A stretch of DNA of 64,000 nt from Actinopolyspora erythraea (GCF_002263515.1 NZ_CP022752.1:1-64000); one strand, 5' to 3'; shown: positions 30,017-40,087, counted from the stretch's first letter. Translations and numbers: made by a program. The notes: a model not told the origin generated them from the sequence alone.

Positions 30017-31758
30017 CGCTGCGTCGTCCCGATCTGTGTCCACGAGCGTCCCATCAAGTCGTCCCGGAGCTCCGCGACGGCGGTTGCCGACCGGTTCCGG
30101 GCGCGGTGCGCGGTTCCCCCGACTTCGTGCTTGCCGGCCTCCCGGGTCCCGTCCGGACTCGGCGGGATCACCTCGGCGCCTTCGGTTCGCGGCGACAGCC
30201 CACGCTGTCGCGGTGCGTCGGTTCCCGGTGAACCGATCGCCGACTCCGCTACCGGGCGCGGAACCGATGAGAGCCGTCCCTCAGGATGCCGCACCGAATC
30301 CTCGTTGAATGCCCCCGGAGAGGCGAAATCGGCCAATCTCACACGACCGCTGGTGTTCGGCTGGGCACTCCGTGTGAGTTCCCGGGGGGTCACTGTCGCC
30401 GGGACGTACGTCTCGGAGGGGGCCGCGCGGTCGTACATCCGGAGCAGCGCGAAACCGCTGGCGATCAGTACCAGCACCACGACGACACCGAGCACCACCC
30501 ACAGCGCGGTCCAGCGTCCGGTGACGCGTCGCGCCGTGGGGTAGCCCGGTGCGTTGGTCCCGCCGCCGACGGTGCCGGGGGGTGGTGCCGACTGCGGCGG
30601 GATGACACCGGGCGGCACGGTGTTGCCCCGCTGGTGCGCGCCCGTGGCCAACGGGGCACCGGTGGGGGGACCGGGCGGTTGGCCACCGGAGTGCGTCGCG
30701 GGTGCGGCGTGCTGCTGGCCCGCGAGGGGAGGCTGGTTCCCGGTCGGGGGGTGCTGCGGGGGCGGTGACTGCGGCTGCGGCGGTACGGGGGGCTGTTGTC
30801 CCGTGGGGTGCGCTCCCGGTCCGGGGTGCTGCCCCCGCGCCGGAGCTTGGGTGACGGTGTGGGGCGGGGCACCCGGTGGTGGCTGCTGGGGAACCGTCAG
30901 CGCCACCGGAGTCGGCAGGGGCCTGCCCGCCCGCACGCTGGCCACCGCGTTCGCGAACTCCCCGCCGTCGGAGTACCGCCTGCGGGGGTCCTTCACCAGC
31001 GTCGCCTCGATCAGTGCCCGCGCTCCCGGCGGAACGTCCGGTGGCAGCGGCTGCGCCAGGTCGCGGATGTGCATCATGGCTACGGTCACCGCGTTGTCGG
31101 AGAGGAAGGGACGGTGGCCACGCAGGCACTCGTACCCGACCACCGCCAACGAGTAGACGTCGCTGGCGGGGATGGCCTCGCCCCCCAGCGCCTGCTCGGG
31201 CGAGATGTAGTGCGCGGTGCCCATCACCATTCCCGAACGGGTCACCGGTGCCGCGTCGGCCGCCTTGGCGATGCCGAAGTCGGTCAGCTTGATGGTGCCG
31301 TTCGGCGTGACCAGGATGTTGCCCGGTTTGACGTCACGGTGCACCAAGCCGCGCTCGTGGGCGGCGTGCAGCGCGTTGCCCGCCTGTTCGAGCATCTCCA
31401 GGGTGTGCTCGGCGGTGATGCGCCCCTCCCTGGCGAGGATGGCGGCGAGGGGTTCCCCCTCGACGTGCTCCATCACCAGGTAGGCGGTGTCCTCCGGCCC
31501 GTCCGGGACGGCGGCCGTCTCGCCGTAGTCGTGCACCGCGGCGATCCCGGGGTGGTTCAGCGAGGCCGTGGTGCGTGCCTCGGTGCGGAAGCGGTGCAGG
31601 AACTCGGCGTCGCCGCACAGCTCGGGCTTGAGGACCTTGACCGCGACCGTGCGGTCCAGGCGCACGTCCACGGCCTGCCACACCTCGCCCATGCCGCCGA
31701 CGGCTATGCGGGTGGCGAGCCGGTAGCGCTCGGCGAGCGTTTGGCCGGAGTTGGGCAC
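30013..31758 (-). CDS. pknA: Ser/Thr protein kinase PknA
   Basis: Partner kinase of PknB that controls growth and division. The 581 residues include an N-terminal kinase domain ([45 protein letters not shown]), then a ~150-residue Pro/Gln/Gly-rich linker, one membrane helix ([20 protein letters not shown]) and an extracellular tail without PASTA repeats. The tail (~110 residues) is longer than in the mycobacterial protein and has no recognised domain. It overlaps pknB by 4 nt and follows pbpA by 3 nt, so the operon is tightly packed. Confidence 0.96.
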   Translation of the reverse strand: MPNSGQTLAERYRLATRIAVGGMGEVWQAVDVRLDRTVAVKVLKPELCGDAEFLHRFRTEARTTASLNHPGIAAVHDYGETAAVPDGPEDTAYLVMEHVEGEPLAAILAREGRITAEHTLEMLEQAGNALHAAHERGLVHRDVKPGNILVTPNGTIKLTDFGIAKAADAAPVTRSGMVMGTAHYISPEQALGGEAIPASDVYSLAVVGYECLRGHRPFLSDNAVTVAMMHIRDLAQPLPPDVPPGARALIEATLVKDPRRRYSDGGEFANAVASVRAGRPLPTPVALTVPQQPPPGAPPHTVTQAPARGQHPGPGAHPTGQQPPVPPQPQSPPPQHPPTGNQPPLAGQQHAAPATHSGGQPPGPPTGAPLATGAHQRGNTVPPGVIPPQSAPPPGTVGGGTNAPGYPTARRVTGRWTALWVVLGVVVVLVLIASGFALLRMYDRAAPSETYVPATVTPRELTRSAQPNTSGRVRLADFASPGAFNEDSVRHPEGRLSSVPRPVAESAIGSPGTDAPRQRGLSPRTEGAEVIPPSPDGTREAGKHEVGGTAHRARNRSATAVAELRDDLMGRSWTQIGTTQR

Positions 31759-31761
31759 CCG

Positions 31762-33225
31762 TCAGCCACCCCCCTGAAGCCCGGCGCGGATCACGGCCCG
31801 CGCCACCGGTGCGGCGATCTTGCTGCCGGTCGCGCTGGCGCCCACGTCGCCGCCGTCCTCCACGACGGCGGCGACCGCGATCTGAGGGTCCTCGGCGGGT
31901 GCGAACGCCACGTACCAGCCGTGCGGGTCCTTGCCCTCGCCGTGCTCGGCGGTGCCGGTCTTGGAGGCGATCTGCACCCCGCTGATCTTGCCCTCGTCAC
32001 CGGCGTACTGCTCGGCCTTGACCATCATGTCCCTGATGGTGTGCGCGATCTCGGGCGAGACCGCCCGCCCCAGTTCCTCCGAGTCGGTGCTGTCGAGCAC
32101 CGACATGTCGGGGGCCAGGGTCTTGTCCACCAGGTGCGGCTTCATCACCTCGCCGTCGTTGGCGATCGCGGCGGCCACCATGGCGTTCTGCATCGGGGTC
32201 GTGCGGACGTTGAACTGCCCGATTCCGCTCTGGTACAGCTGCGCCTGGTTCTCGATGTCCCCCACGGAGGAGGGTGCCACGCTCATCGGGACGTCGAGAT
32301 CCCGCCCGAATCCGAAGCTCCGGGCGGTCTCCCGCAGCTTCTTCTCCCCGACTTTCCCGGCGACCTCAGCGAAGGCGGTGTTGCACGAACGCGCCATCGC
32401 CTCCCACAGCGGCGCCGTGGGCATCGTCCCGCACGTGGCACCGCCGTAGTTCGGCAGCTGGGCGTCCACCTTCGGCAGCTTGATGGAGGACTTCGCGGTC
32501 ACTTCGCTGTCGTAGTCGTACTCGCCGCTCTCCAGCGCGGCGGCGGCGGTGATCAGCTTGAACGTGGAGCCCGGCGGGTACAGCGTCGAGGTGGCACGGT
32601 TGACCAGGGGGTCGTCAGGCGCTTCGCTGAGCTCGTTCCACGCCTGCTGCTGGTCGTCCGAGGAGAGCGTGGCGAGCCGGTTGGGGTCGTAGGACGGCGA
32701 GTTGGCCATCGCCAGGATCGAACCGTCCCGCGGGTTCAGCGCGACCACGGAACCGCGCACCCCGTCACCGGCGAGCTGCTGGTAGGCGGCCTGCTGCATC
32801 GCGGGGTTCAGGGTCAGCTCCACGTTGCCGCCCTGCTGCTGCTGTCCGGTGAGCATGCTCTGCAGGCGGTTCAACGCCAACGAGTCCGAGGTGCCGCTGA
32901 GCACCTCGTTCTCGGCGCTCTCGACCCCGCCGGTTCCGTAGACGAACGAGAAGTAACCGGTGGCTGGCGCGAAGGCGGGGCCGTCGGCGTACTCGCGCTT
33001 GTACTCGAACCGTTCGCTGCCGGTGGGCTCGGAGCTGGCCAGCAGCTTGCCGTCGGCGATGATCTGGCCGCGCGGGGTGGAGTACTGCTGGTACAGCGTC
33101 CGGCTGTTGCCGGAGTGGTTGCGCAGCGCGTCGGCTCTGATGACCTGCACATACGTCGCGTTGGCCAGCAGCAGCACGATCATCGCCATCATGGCCACGG
33201 CCACTCGTCGTAGTGGCTTGTTCAT
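31762..33225 (-). CDS. pbpA: Class B penicillin-binding protein PbpA
   Basis: A 487-residue peptidoglycan DD-transpeptidase. An N-terminal helix (VAVAMMAMIVLLLANATYVQV) anchors it. The catalytic motifs are complete: SxxK in YPPGSTFKLITAA, SxN in ARSCNTAFAE and KTG in IASKTGTAEHG. In mycobacteria PbpA acts in septation and is a PknB substrate. ATG 33225 overlaps the rodA stop by 4 nt. Confidence 0.96.
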   Translation of the reverse strand: MNKPLRRVAVAMMAMIVLLLANATYVQVIRADALRNHSGNSRTLYQQYSTPRGQIIADGKLLASSEPTGSERFEYKREYADGPAFAPATGYFSFVYGTGGVESAENEVLSGTSDSLALNRLQSMLTGQQQQGGNVELTLNPAMQQAAYQQLAGDGVRGSVVALNPRDGSILAMANSPSYDPNRLATLSSDDQQQAWNELSEAPDDPLVNRATSTLYPPGSTFKLITAAAALESGEYDYDSEVTAKSSIKLPKVDAQLPNYGGATCGTMPTAPLWEAMARSCNTAFAEVAGKVGEKKLRETARSFGFGRDLDVPMSVAPSSVGDIENQAQLYQSGIGQFNVRTTPMQNAMVAAAIANDGEVMKPHLVDKTLAPDMSVLDSTDSEELGRAVSPEIAHTIRDMMVKAEQYAGDEGKISGVQIASKTGTAEHGEGKDPHGWYVAFAPAEDPQIAVAAVVEDGGDVGASATGSKIAAPVARAVIRAGLQGGG

Positions 33226-34688
33226 CGTGGACGCTCCACCAGCTCGGTATGTGCTTCGGCGATCGGGGGTTGTTGCGGCTGCGGTTTGCTCGGCTGCTGC
33301 GGACGTCTGGAGGCGTCCGATATTCGCAGCAGCAGTCCCACCAGCACGTAGTTGCCCACCAGCGAGGAGCCGCCCGCGGCGAGGAACGGCGTTGTCAGCC
33401 CCGTCAGCGGGATCAGGCCGGTCACACCGCCCGCGACGACGAAGACCTGCAGTGACATCGCGAAGGCCAGCCCGCCCGCGAGCAGTTTGCCGAAGGAGTC
33501 ACGTACGGCCAGCGCCGCCCGCAGGCCCCGCGCGGTCAGCAGCAGGTACACCAGCAGCAGCGCCGCGAGGCCGAGCAGCCCCAGCTCCTCGGCCGCCGCG
33601 GCGAGGATGAAGTCGTTCTCGGCGTAGGGCACGATCGACGGGCGCCCGCCGCCGAGGCCGGACCCGCCGATACCGCCGGTGGCCATGCCGAACAGCCCCT
33701 TGCGCAGCTGGTAACCGGCGTCGCTGGTCATCGGGTTCAGCCACGCGTCGACCCGTTGCTGCACGTGGCCGAACAGCGAGTAGGCGGCCAGGCAGCCCGC
33801 CGCGAACAGCGAGAGCCCGATCGCGATCCACACCGCGCGCTCGGTTGCGATGTAGATCATCACCAGCACGATGCCGAAGAACAGCAGCGAGGTTCCCAGG
33901 TCGCGTTCCAGCACCACGATCCCGATCGAGGCGGCCCACGCCACCAGCACGGGAGCCAGGTCCCGCGCCCGGGGGAAGTCGATGCCGAGGAACCGGCGCC
34001 CCGCCGTGGTGAACAGTTCCCGCTTCGAGACGAGGAAGGAGGCGAAGAAGACCAGCAGCAGGATCTTGGCCAGCTCGGCGGGCTGGAACGACAGCGGCCC
34101 GAGCTTGATCCACAGCTTCGCGCCGTTGATGTTCGGGGCGATCACGCTGGGCAGTACGGCGGGCAGCGCCAGCGCCACGAGGCCCACCAGGCCGCAGGTG
34201 TAGCTGTACTTGGCCAGGGTGCGGTGGTCCTTGACCAGCAGCAGCACCAGGGTCAGCAGCACCAGGCCGAGCGCGGTGTAGAGCACCTGCGAGGGCGCCG
34301 CGGGGTTGAAGGTCTCTCCGGCGCGTTCGGCCTCGGCGGCGTTGCCGAGGTCGATCCGGTGGATCAGCACCAGCCCGAGTCCGTTCAGGAACGCGACCAG
34401 CGGCAGGATCAGCGGGTCGGCGTAGGGAGCCCAGCGCCGTACGGCGAGGTGCGCCAGTCCGAACAACGCGAGGAACGCGAGCCCGTAGTAGAGGATCTGG
34501 TTCGTGGGCTGGGACTCCTGGTTGAGGTTCACGAGCGTCAGCGCGCAGGTGACGACCACGGCGGCGAAGCCGAGCAGCACCAGTTCGGTGCCGCGTCGGG
34601 TCGGAGTGGTCGGTGTCGCGGCGCCTCCCGTCGTGCCCGTGCCCGGGGTCTCGCGGTTCTCCGGGTTGGTCGAGGTGGCTGCCATCAA
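33222..34688 (-). CDS. rodA: SEDS peptidoglycan glycosyltransferase RodA/FtsW
   Basis: A polytopic SEDS protein of 488 residues that polymerises lipid II with a class B PBP partner, here encoded next to it. Ten or more hydrophobic helices are visible. Signatures include IAPNINGAKLWIKLGPLSFQPAELAKI, DLGTSLLFFGIVLVMIYIA, and the C-terminal VAGGVTGLIPLTGLTTPFLAAGGSSL, the most conserved part of the family. The cytoplasmic tail is Pro/Gln-rich. It overlaps both pstP and pbpA by 4 nt. Confidence 0.96.
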   Translation of the reverse strand: MMAATSTNPENRETPGTGTTGGAATPTTPTRRGTELVLLGFAAVVVTCALTLVNLNQESQPTNQILYYGLAFLALFGLAHLAVRRWAPYADPLILPLVAFLNGLGLVLIHRIDLGNAAEAERAGETFNPAAPSQVLYTALGLVLLTLVLLLVKDHRTLAKYSYTCGLVGLVALALPAVLPSVIAPNINGAKLWIKLGPLSFQPAELAKILLLVFFASFLVSKRELFTTAGRRFLGIDFPRARDLAPVLVAWAASIGIVVLERDLGTSLLFFGIVLVMIYIATERAVWIAIGLSLFAAGCLAAYSLFGHVQQRVDAWLNPMTSDAGYQLRKGLFGMATGGIGGSGLGGGRPSIVPYAENDFILAAAAEELGLLGLAALLLVYLLLTARGLRAALAVRDSFGKLLAGGLAFAMSLQVFVVAGGVTGLIPLTGLTTPFLAAGGSSLVGNYVLVGLLLRISDASRRPQQPSKPQPQQPPIAEAHTELVERPR

Positions 34689-36196
34689 CTCACCGTCCGG
34701 CAGTCGACACCCGGTGTTTGCTCGGGGGAGCTGAGCGGTGTGCCCTCGTTCGAGGACTCGGGGGGCTGCTCGCTCTGGTTCGCGGCCGGCTGCTCGGTGG
34801 CGGAGCCAGTGGGATCGTCGGGGGCCGACTCACCGGTGTTGGGGGGCTGTTGGCCCTCGCCGTTCCGGTCGTCGGAGTTCTGGTTCCCGGAGCCGTTGCC
34901 GTCGGAGCCGTCGCCCTCGTTCGCCGCCTGGTCGTCCCCGGACTCGCCCTCGCTGTCGCCGCAGATGGGCAGCAGTCCGCTCAGGCGCAGCCGGTGGATC
35001 GTCTCACGGGCCTCGTCCAGGTTCGTCACCTGCGTTATTCCGTCGCGGACGTTGGCCCGCTGGGCCTCCTTGAGGTCCCGCACCCCGATCGGTTCGCACC
35101 CCTCCGCCGCGCTGGGAGGGCAGGACAGCTCCAGCTGCCGGTGCATGCTCACACCCAGCACGCTGCCCTGCACTCCCTGGAAGATCGCGACCTTGTCCGA
35201 GTCGTTCACGCCGATGTAGTACTGGTTGTACAGCCACCAGCGCCCCGTGAAGACGAGTCCGGCCATCACCGCGAGTACGCCGAAGCTGAGGAGTACGCCG
35301 CGTAACCAGCGCCTGCGGCGTGGCGGGTCCGGTGGTGGGGCGGTGTGTTCCTGCTGTCGCGGCGGGGGTTGCGGCCGGGTGGCCGCTGACGCGCGGGCCG
35401 CGGCCGAATCGGGCTGCGGGCGGGTTTCCTGGTCGTCGAACCCGGCCGCTCCGGCGACTATCGGCGCGTCGTCGCCGAACTCGACGTCGACGACGTCGGC
35501 GACGATCACGGTCACGTTGTCCGGGCCACCGCCCTTGAGCGCGAGTTCGATCAGCCGGTCGGCGGACTGCTGGGGATCGCTCGTGCCGAGCGCCTCGGCT
35601 ATCGTCTCCTCGCTGACCACACTGGACAGACCGTCGGAGCACAGCAGGTAGCGGTCGCCCGCCCTGGCCTCCCGCACCGCGAGGCTGGGTTCCACCTCGT
35701 GACCGGTCAGCGCGCGCAGCAGCAGGGAACGTTGCGGGTGGCTGGCGGCCTCCTCCTCGGTGATCCTGCCCTCGTCGATCAGCGACTGTACGAAGGTGTC
35801 GTCGTGCGTGATCTGGGAGAGCTCGCCGTTGCGCACCTGGTACGCCCGGGAGTCACCGATGTGGATCAGACCGAGTTTGCTCCCCGCGAACAGCATGGCC
35901 GTGAGCGTGGTGCCCATGCCGTCCAGATCCGGATCACTGGCGACCAGTTCCGAGATCGCGTTGTTGCCGGACAGCATCGCGTCGTGCAGGTGGCCGAGCA
36001 GGTCGTCACCGGGTTCGTCGTCGTCCAGCGCGGACAACGCCGCTATGACGACCTTGCTTGCCACCTCACCGGCGGCATGGCCTCCCATACCGTCCGCGAG
36101 AGCGAGAAGTCGTGGGCCGGCGTAGACCGAGTCCTGGTTGTTGGAACGGACCAGGCCACGGTCACTGCGGGCCGCGTAGTGGAGGACGAGGGTCAT
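34685..36196 (-). CDS. pstP: PP2C-type Ser/Thr phosphatase PstP
   Basis: Phosphatase opposing PknA/PknB. The 503 residues comprise an N-terminal PPM domain with metal-binding motifs (DRGLVRSNNQDS, LADGMGGHAAGEVAS, MGTTLTAML, LLCSDGLSSVV, GGPDNVTVIVADV), a Gln/Pro-rich linker, one helix (GVLLSFGVLAVMAGLVFTG) and an outer domain. The last ~100 residues are a Glu/Asn/Gly/Ser-rich low-complexity tail, unusually long and acidic. It overlaps fhaB by 4 nt. Confidence 0.95.
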   Translation of the reverse strand: MTLVLHYAARSDRGLVRSNNQDSVYAGPRLLALADGMGGHAAGEVASKVVIAALSALDDDEPGDDLLGHLHDAMLSGNNAISELVASDPDLDGMGTTLTAMLFAGSKLGLIHIGDSRAYQVRNGELSQITHDDTFVQSLIDEGRITEEEAASHPQRSLLLRALTGHEVEPSLAVREARAGDRYLLCSDGLSSVVSEETIAEALGTSDPQQSADRLIELALKGGGPDNVTVIVADVVDVEFGDDAPIVAGAAGFDDQETRPQPDSAAARASAATRPQPPPRQQEHTAPPPDPPRRRRWLRGVLLSFGVLAVMAGLVFTGRWWLYNQYYIGVNDSDKVAIFQGVQGSVLGVSMHRQLELSCPPSAAEGCEPIGVRDLKEAQRANVRDGITQVTNLDEARETIHRLRLSGLLPICGDSEGESGDDQAANEGDGSDGNGSGNQNSDDRNGEGQQPPNTGESAPDDPTGSATEQPAANQSEQPPESSNEGTPLSSPEQTPGVDCRTVS

Positions 36197-36657
36197 GAGC
36201 GCAGCTCGATCACCGTTTTGCCGATTTTGATCGGAGCTCCGAGCGGGACCTTGGTCGGTCCCGTAACCTTCGTCCGATCCAGGTATGTGCCGTTGGTGGA
36301 GCCCAGATCTTCCACGTACCAGTCCTGGCCCCGCAGCGACAGCTTCGCGTGTCGCGTCGAAGCATAGTCGTCGTCCAGAACGAGTGTGGAATCATCGGCG
36401 CGACCGATCATTATGGGACGCCCCTCCAGTGTTATTCGGGTTCCCGACAGCGCCCCCTCGGTGACCACGAGCTGCCGTGGCGACTTCGCCTTCGGGCGTG
36501 ACTGCTTGCGGGAGGCCTTGCCCGCTCCCGGAACCGACATGCGCAGCCCGGAAGCGGACTGCAGGTCGGAGCGCACCACACGCAGCGCTACGAGTACGAA
36601 CAACCAGAGCAGGGCGAGGAACCCTGCCCTGGTCAGCTGAATCACCAGCTCGGACAC
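36193..36657 (-). CDS. fhaB: FHA-domain membrane protein FhaB (FipA-like)
   Basis: A 154-residue protein with an N-terminal membrane segment (GFLALLWLFVLVALRVVRS), a basic linker, and a C-terminal FHA domain that binds phosphothreonine: ITLEGRPIMIGRADDSTLVLDDDYASTRHAKL and [15 protein letters not shown]. It reads phosphorylation set by PknA/PknB; FhaB in mycobacteria helps septum assembly. The GTG start follows AGGAGCG. It lies 51 bp after fhaA and overlaps pstP. Confidence 0.94.
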   Translation of the reverse strand: MSELVIQLTRAGFLALLWLFVLVALRVVRSDLQSASGLRMSVPGAGKASRKQSRPKAKSPRQLVVTEGALSGTRITLEGRPIMIGRADDSTLVLDDDYASTRHAKLSLRGQDWYVEDLGSTNGTYLDRTKVTGPTKVPLGAPIKIGKTVIELRS

Positions 36658-36708
36658 TTGTTGGGGACGCTCCTAGTTCGCTGGTCGGCTCGTGTCGGCA
36701 GGGCCTGA

Positions 36709-38139
36709 TCAGCCCTGAGCCCGGAACACCAGGGACGAGTGGCCGACGCGGATGACGTCTCCATCGGCCAGCTGCCAGGTCTGCACCGGTGTGCCGTTGA
36801 CCGTGGTGCCGTTCGTCGAACCCAGGTCGGCGAGCATCGCGGCCTGGCCGTCCCACTGGATCTCGATGTGCTTGCGCGAGACCCCGGTGTCGGGCAGCCG
36901 GAACTGGCCCTCCTGGCCCCGGCCGATCACGTTGCTGCCGTGCTGCAGCGTGTAGGAGCGGTTGGAGCCGTCGTCGAGCTGGAGGGTCGCCGTCAGCTGC
37001 CTGGGGGCCGCGTCCGGCGGGTAGCCGCCCGGAGCTCCCGGTGGGGGGTAGCCGGGCTGGCCGTAGCCCGGGGGCTGCTGACCGTAGCCCTGGTCGGGGA
37101 AGCCACCGGACTGCGGGTACGCGCCGCCGCCGGGCTGGCCGTAGCCGGGGGGCTGTGCGTAGGCCTGCTCGTAGCCCGGGGGTTGGCCGTAGCCGGGGGG
37201 TTGTTGGCCGTAGCCCTGGTCGGGGAAGCCGCCCGATTGGGGGTAGGCGCCGCCGGGCTGGCCGTAGGCCTGGTCGTAGCCGGGGGGTTGGCCGTAGGCC
37301 GGAGGCGGCGGGGGATAACCGGGCTGGCCATAGCCCGGGGGCTGCTGACCGTAGCCCTGGTCGTAGCCCGGGGGTTGGCCGTAGCCGGGGGGTTGTTGGC
37401 CGTAGCCCTGGTCGGGGAAGCCGCCCGATTGGGGGTAGGCGCCGCCGGGCTGGCCGTAGGCCTGGTCGTAGCCGGGGGGTTGGCCGTAGGCCGGAGGCGG
37501 CGGGGGATAACCGGGCTGGCCATAGCCCTGGTCGGGGAAGCCACCGGACTGCGGGTACGCGCCGCCGGGCTGACCGTAACCCTGGTCGTAACCGGGCTGA
37601 CCATAGCCGTAGTTCGGGTCCTGCCCGTACTGGCCCTGGTCGTAGCCGTACTGCCCCTGCTGGCCGTACGGATCCCCCTGGGGATATTGGCCTGGTGGCT
37701 GGCTCATGGGTCGGTCTCCTGCGGTACGAGGTGTTGCCGGCCGTCGGCTTACGTCGGGGTCGACGGACGAGCTGATTCGAAACTGTCCCGTGTGCAGCGT
37801 CTCAGAGCGCTCCAGGGAGACTACGACGTCACCATATGTGTCCCACCGCTGCTCGGTGAGATGCTCCTGAACGCAGTCGGCGAGAAGGTCGGTGACCCGA
37901 TTCTCGTCCTCCATGAGTCGGTCGTAATCGGTGGGGCTCAGCTGCACGACGTAGTGGTTGCACGCCAGCAACCTGCCGCCCGCCAGCTCGCGGACCTGCA
38001 ACTCGGCTTCCCGTTGCAGCGACTGCGCGACCTCCTGGGGAACGACCTTGCCGCCGAACACCCGCGCGAAGCTGTTGCCGACTATGCCTTCGAGCCTGCG
38101 CTCGAAGCGCTGCACGAGGCCCACGGCAATCCCCTCCAT
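36709..38139 (-). CDS. fhaA: DUF3662/FHA-domain protein FhaA with expanded repeat linker
   Basis: A 476-residue regulator of peptidoglycan synthesis that, in mycobacteria, binds phosphorylated MviN and RodA. Residues ~1-125 are DUF3662 ([30 protein letters not shown]). Residues ~145-375 are a low-complexity linker of Gly-Tyr-Gly-Gln-Pro-type repeats. Residues ~385-476 are an FHA domain ([41 protein letters not shown]). The linker contains a perfect 168-bp DNA duplication. It is the first gene of the minus-strand operon, with its promoter probably in 38140-38330. Confidence 0.95.
   Translation of the reverse strand: MEGIAVGLVQRFERRLEGIVGNSFARVFGGKVVPQEVAQSLQREAELQVRELAGGRLLACNHYVVQLSPTDYDRLMEDENRVTDLLADCVQEHLTEQRWDTYGDVVVSLERSETLHTGQFRISSSVDPDVSRRPATPRTAGDRPMSQPPGQYPQGDPYGQQGQYGYDQGQYGQDPNYGYGQPGYDQGYGQPGGAYPQSGGFPDQGYGQPGYPPPPPAYGQPPGYDQAYGQPGGAYPQSGGFPDQGYGQQPPGYGQPPGYDQGYGQQPPGYGQPGYPPPPPAYGQPPGYDQAYGQPGGAYPQSGGFPDQGYGQQPPGYGQPPGYEQAYAQPPGYGQPGGGAYPQSGGFPDQGYGQQPPGYGQPGYPPPGAPGGYPPDAAPRQLTATLQLDDGSNRSYTLQHGSNVIGRGQEGQFRLPDTGVSRKHIEIQWDGQAAMLADLGSTNGTTVNGTPVQTWQLADGDVIRVGHSSLVFRAQG
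37169..37336 (-). repeat. Intragenic 168-bp perfect repeat in fhaA, unit 1
   Basis: Identical to 37361-37528 over all 168 bases, with a period of 192 bp (64 codons), inside the Gly/Tyr/Gln/Pro linker region. Shorter imperfect units surround it from about 37040 to 37690. Confidence 0.95.
37361..37528 (-). repeat. Intragenic 168-bp perfect repeat in fhaA, unit 2
   Basis: Second unit of the in-frame duplication. The period is a multiple of three, so gain or loss of a unit keeps the FHA domain in frame. Confidence 0.95.
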
Positions 38140-38334
38140 ACTCTCGACTCCTGCTTACCATCGTATCTGGCGCGACGAGCCGTTACAGCTACTAGTTCCG
38201 CCGCGGGGCGGGGCCCGGGGGAGTCCGGGGAAACGGTTGTGCTAACCTGGCTTTACCGGATGCGGAACACGTTCCGGGAGCCGATTGTACCGATCTGTTA
38301 CGAACGGCACGGCGATTCGGAGTATGACCCCCCG

Positions 38335-38365
38335 TTGAGGGGACATCATCCGGATGTTGTACAGT
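38335..38365 (+). promoter_or_regulatory. Candidate tRNA-Leu promoter
   Basis: TTGAGG (38335-38340) and TACAGT (38360-38365) lie upstream of the tRNA. The 19-bp spacer is slightly long, so the assignment is tentative. Confidence 0.35.
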
Positions 38366-38389
38366 GAGGTCACAACAGAAAAAGCCCAT

Positions 38390-38473
38390 GGGCGGGTGGC
38401 GGAATAGGTAGACGCGCACGGTTCAGGTCCGTGTGTCCGAAAGGACGTGGGGGTTCAACTCCCCCCTCGCCCA
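38390..38473 (+). tRNA. tRNA-Leu (CAG)
   Basis: An 84-nt class II tRNA: acceptor GGGCGGG/CTCGCCC with one G-U pair, TGGCGGAATAGGTAGACGCG D-arm, anticodon CAG at 38424-38426, variable arm TGTCCGAAAGGACG and T-arm GGGGGTTCAACTCCCCC. The CCA end is not fully encoded. A tRNA-Leu after fhaA is also the mycobacterial arrangement. Confidence 0.97.
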
Positions 38474-38517
38474 CCGAGGGCCGACGATACAGTGTTTCGT
38501 CGAGCTCGGATGTGTTG

Positions 38518-38560
38518 ATCGGGGAGAGCTTCGCTGAAGGCGGGGCTCTCCCCGATTTTT
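38518..38560 (+). terminator. Terminator after tRNA-Leu
   Basis: ATCGGGGAGAGC (38518-38529) pairs with GCTCTCCCCGAT (38545-38556) over a 15-base loop and is followed by TTTT. Confidence 0.9.
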
Positions 38561-38612
38561 GTATGTCCTGGTCTTGTAGGGGTCGTCGGCTCGTTGCCCG
38601 CCGTGCCCGGTT

Positions 38613-38745
38613 GGGGAACCTCTCGTGGGATCTCGCCGGGGCTCCCTCGACATCGAGTGGGTACCGCCACGTCTCCGGCGTCCTCGCGAGAGCACCCCGA
38701 GAGAACCCGCGGCGGTGCGAACCGCGTGAGCGGATGTTCGGCGCC
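38613..38745 (+). repeat. Dispersed intergenic repeat, copy C
   Basis: Same block order as copy A: GGGGAACCTCTCGTGGG, CGACATCGAGTGGGTAC, CGTCCTCGCGAGAGC, CCCGCGGCGGTGCGAACCGC and GTGAGCGGATGTTCGG. It follows the tRNA-Leu terminator. The remaining gap to 39061 contains CGACGAAGCGCTACTCGT at 38817-38834, also matched near copy D, and no gene. Confidence 0.75.
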
Positions 38746-39061
38746 GGGAGCGGCAGAACTCGGGAGCCCCGAAGACCACCGGGGAGACAACACCTCCGGA
38801 CGGACACGTCCCGACCCGACGAAGCGCTACTCGTGCCCTGCCTCGGATTTCGTGCTGTGGCGGGGTTGTCGGGATGGTGGAGTGTTCCGAGTGTCACTCC
38901 GTGGTGGGGGCCACCAGCGGCGGAAAACCGTTCCGTACCGGTCCGGCGCATGCGGGACAGCGCGTCGAGAACGCCCGCCCCTCTCGGGGCGTGGTGGGGT
39001 TGTGGCCGTCGTGGTGTCGCGGCTCAGTGGCCACGACACCTCCGCCGTGAGGAACGGTCGG

Positions 39062-40087
39062 TCACTCCTCCTCTTCCATCTCCTCCGCGAGTTCCTCGGC
39101 GAGCTCTTCCTCGTCGACCTCGCCCTCTTCCTCGTCGCCGTCGAGCATCTCCCCGACGGCCATGCCGCCCACCGCGCCGACGGCCAGTCCGCCCGCACCG
39201 GCGGCGATCATCCCTCCCATGCCGGGACCGGAACGTTCCTCCCCGCGTTCCGGATGTTCGTGCACGTGGTGCGTGTGGATACCGCCGTGCCCGTGGGCGC
39301 CGCCGTATCCGTGAATGCCGGATTCGTGGTTGGTGGCCACCGCTTCCAGCCAGTGGGTGAGTTCGGCGTGCCAGTCGGTGTGGACGGCTTCCTCGTGGCT
39401 CCGATGGATACGGCCGATGGCCTCACCTTCAGGGGTGAGTAGCCCCCCGCGTTTGTCGGCCTGCAGCACGATGTCGACGCTGTCGGGGTGCGCGACGAAG
39501 GTCAGCTCGATCTCCTCGACACGTCCGGCCAGCTGGGCCGGGGGGAAGAACTCGATCTCCTGGTAGCACGGCAGTTGTTGCGGTGTGCCGTGGATGTGGC
39601 CGTGTTCGAGTTCGGCGTGTTTCACCCGTGCTCCGAGGTCCAGCAGCGCCTTGATCACGGGCAGCTGGGAGTCCAGCGGTTCGATGTGAACCGGATCCAT
39701 GTCGCTGGTGTCCACCGCCTTGGCCACCGCGACCTGGGTGCTGATCCCCAGGCGCATACCGCGCAACGTCTCACCGAAGACCGTCGTGATCGGTGTCTCC
39801 CAGGGCACGGGAACGCTGAACGGGATCGTGTGGTACTCCTCGCCGGCCAGGTGCAGCTCCTCGGCGATGGTGACCTGTTGCAGCGGCATCGCCCGCTTCT
39901 CGTCGTCGTCGGTCTCCACCTCGGCCACCAGCGTCAGCACGATCTGCTGTATCTCGGTCTCCGCGCTGGCACCGCCGACCCGGACCTCCCCGAAAACGGC
40001 TCCGCCCGGTTGGGCGGTGTCGTTGCTGAGTACGGCGTCCACCGACGGTCCGCCGATCCCGACAGCCTGCAGCATCTTCTTGAACAT
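39062..40087 (-). CDS. Spo0M-like sporulation-control protein
   Basis: An arrestin-fold Spo0M family protein of 341 residues. ATG 40087 gives MFKKMLQAVGIGGPSVDAVL; AAAGGAG and GGGAG precede it, so the longer GTG form at 40111 is unlikely. The Spo0M core spans about 1-240 (GGAVFGEVRVGGASAETEIQQIVLTLV, YHTIPFSVPVPWETPITTV). The tail has a His/Gly-rich stretch (HGYGGAHGHGGIHTHHVHEH), a Gly-rich hydrophobic segment and a very acidic end. The His-rich part could bind metal. Bacillus Spo0M influences sporulation; the role in actinobacteria is unclear. Confidence 0.88.
   Translation of the reverse strand: MFKKMLQAVGIGGPSVDAVLSNDTAQPGGAVFGEVRVGGASAETEIQQIVLTLVAEVETDDDEKRAMPLQQVTIAEELHLAGEEYHTIPFSVPVPWETPITTVFGETLRGMRLGISTQVAVAKAVDTSDMDPVHIEPLDSQLPVIKALLDLGARVKHAELEHGHIHGTPQQLPCYQEIEFFPPAQLAGRVEEIELTFVAHPDSVDIVLQADKRGGLLTPEGEAIGRIHRSHEEAVHTDWHAELTHWLEAVATNHESGIHGYGGAHGHGGIHTHHVHEHPERGEERSGPGMGGMIAAGAGGLAVGAVGGMAVGEMLDGDEEEGEVDEEELAEELAEEMEEEE

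Noticed and set aside
37040..37690. Possible CRISPR-like repeat array
   Set aside because: The repeats are in-frame codons of fhaA with variable unit length and no spacer structure; no cas genes are present.
36739..38367. 542-codon plus-strand frame across fhaA
   Set aside because: Antisense of the repeat linker; its Val/Gly/Arg repeats mirror the FhaA repeats and it has no sensible start.
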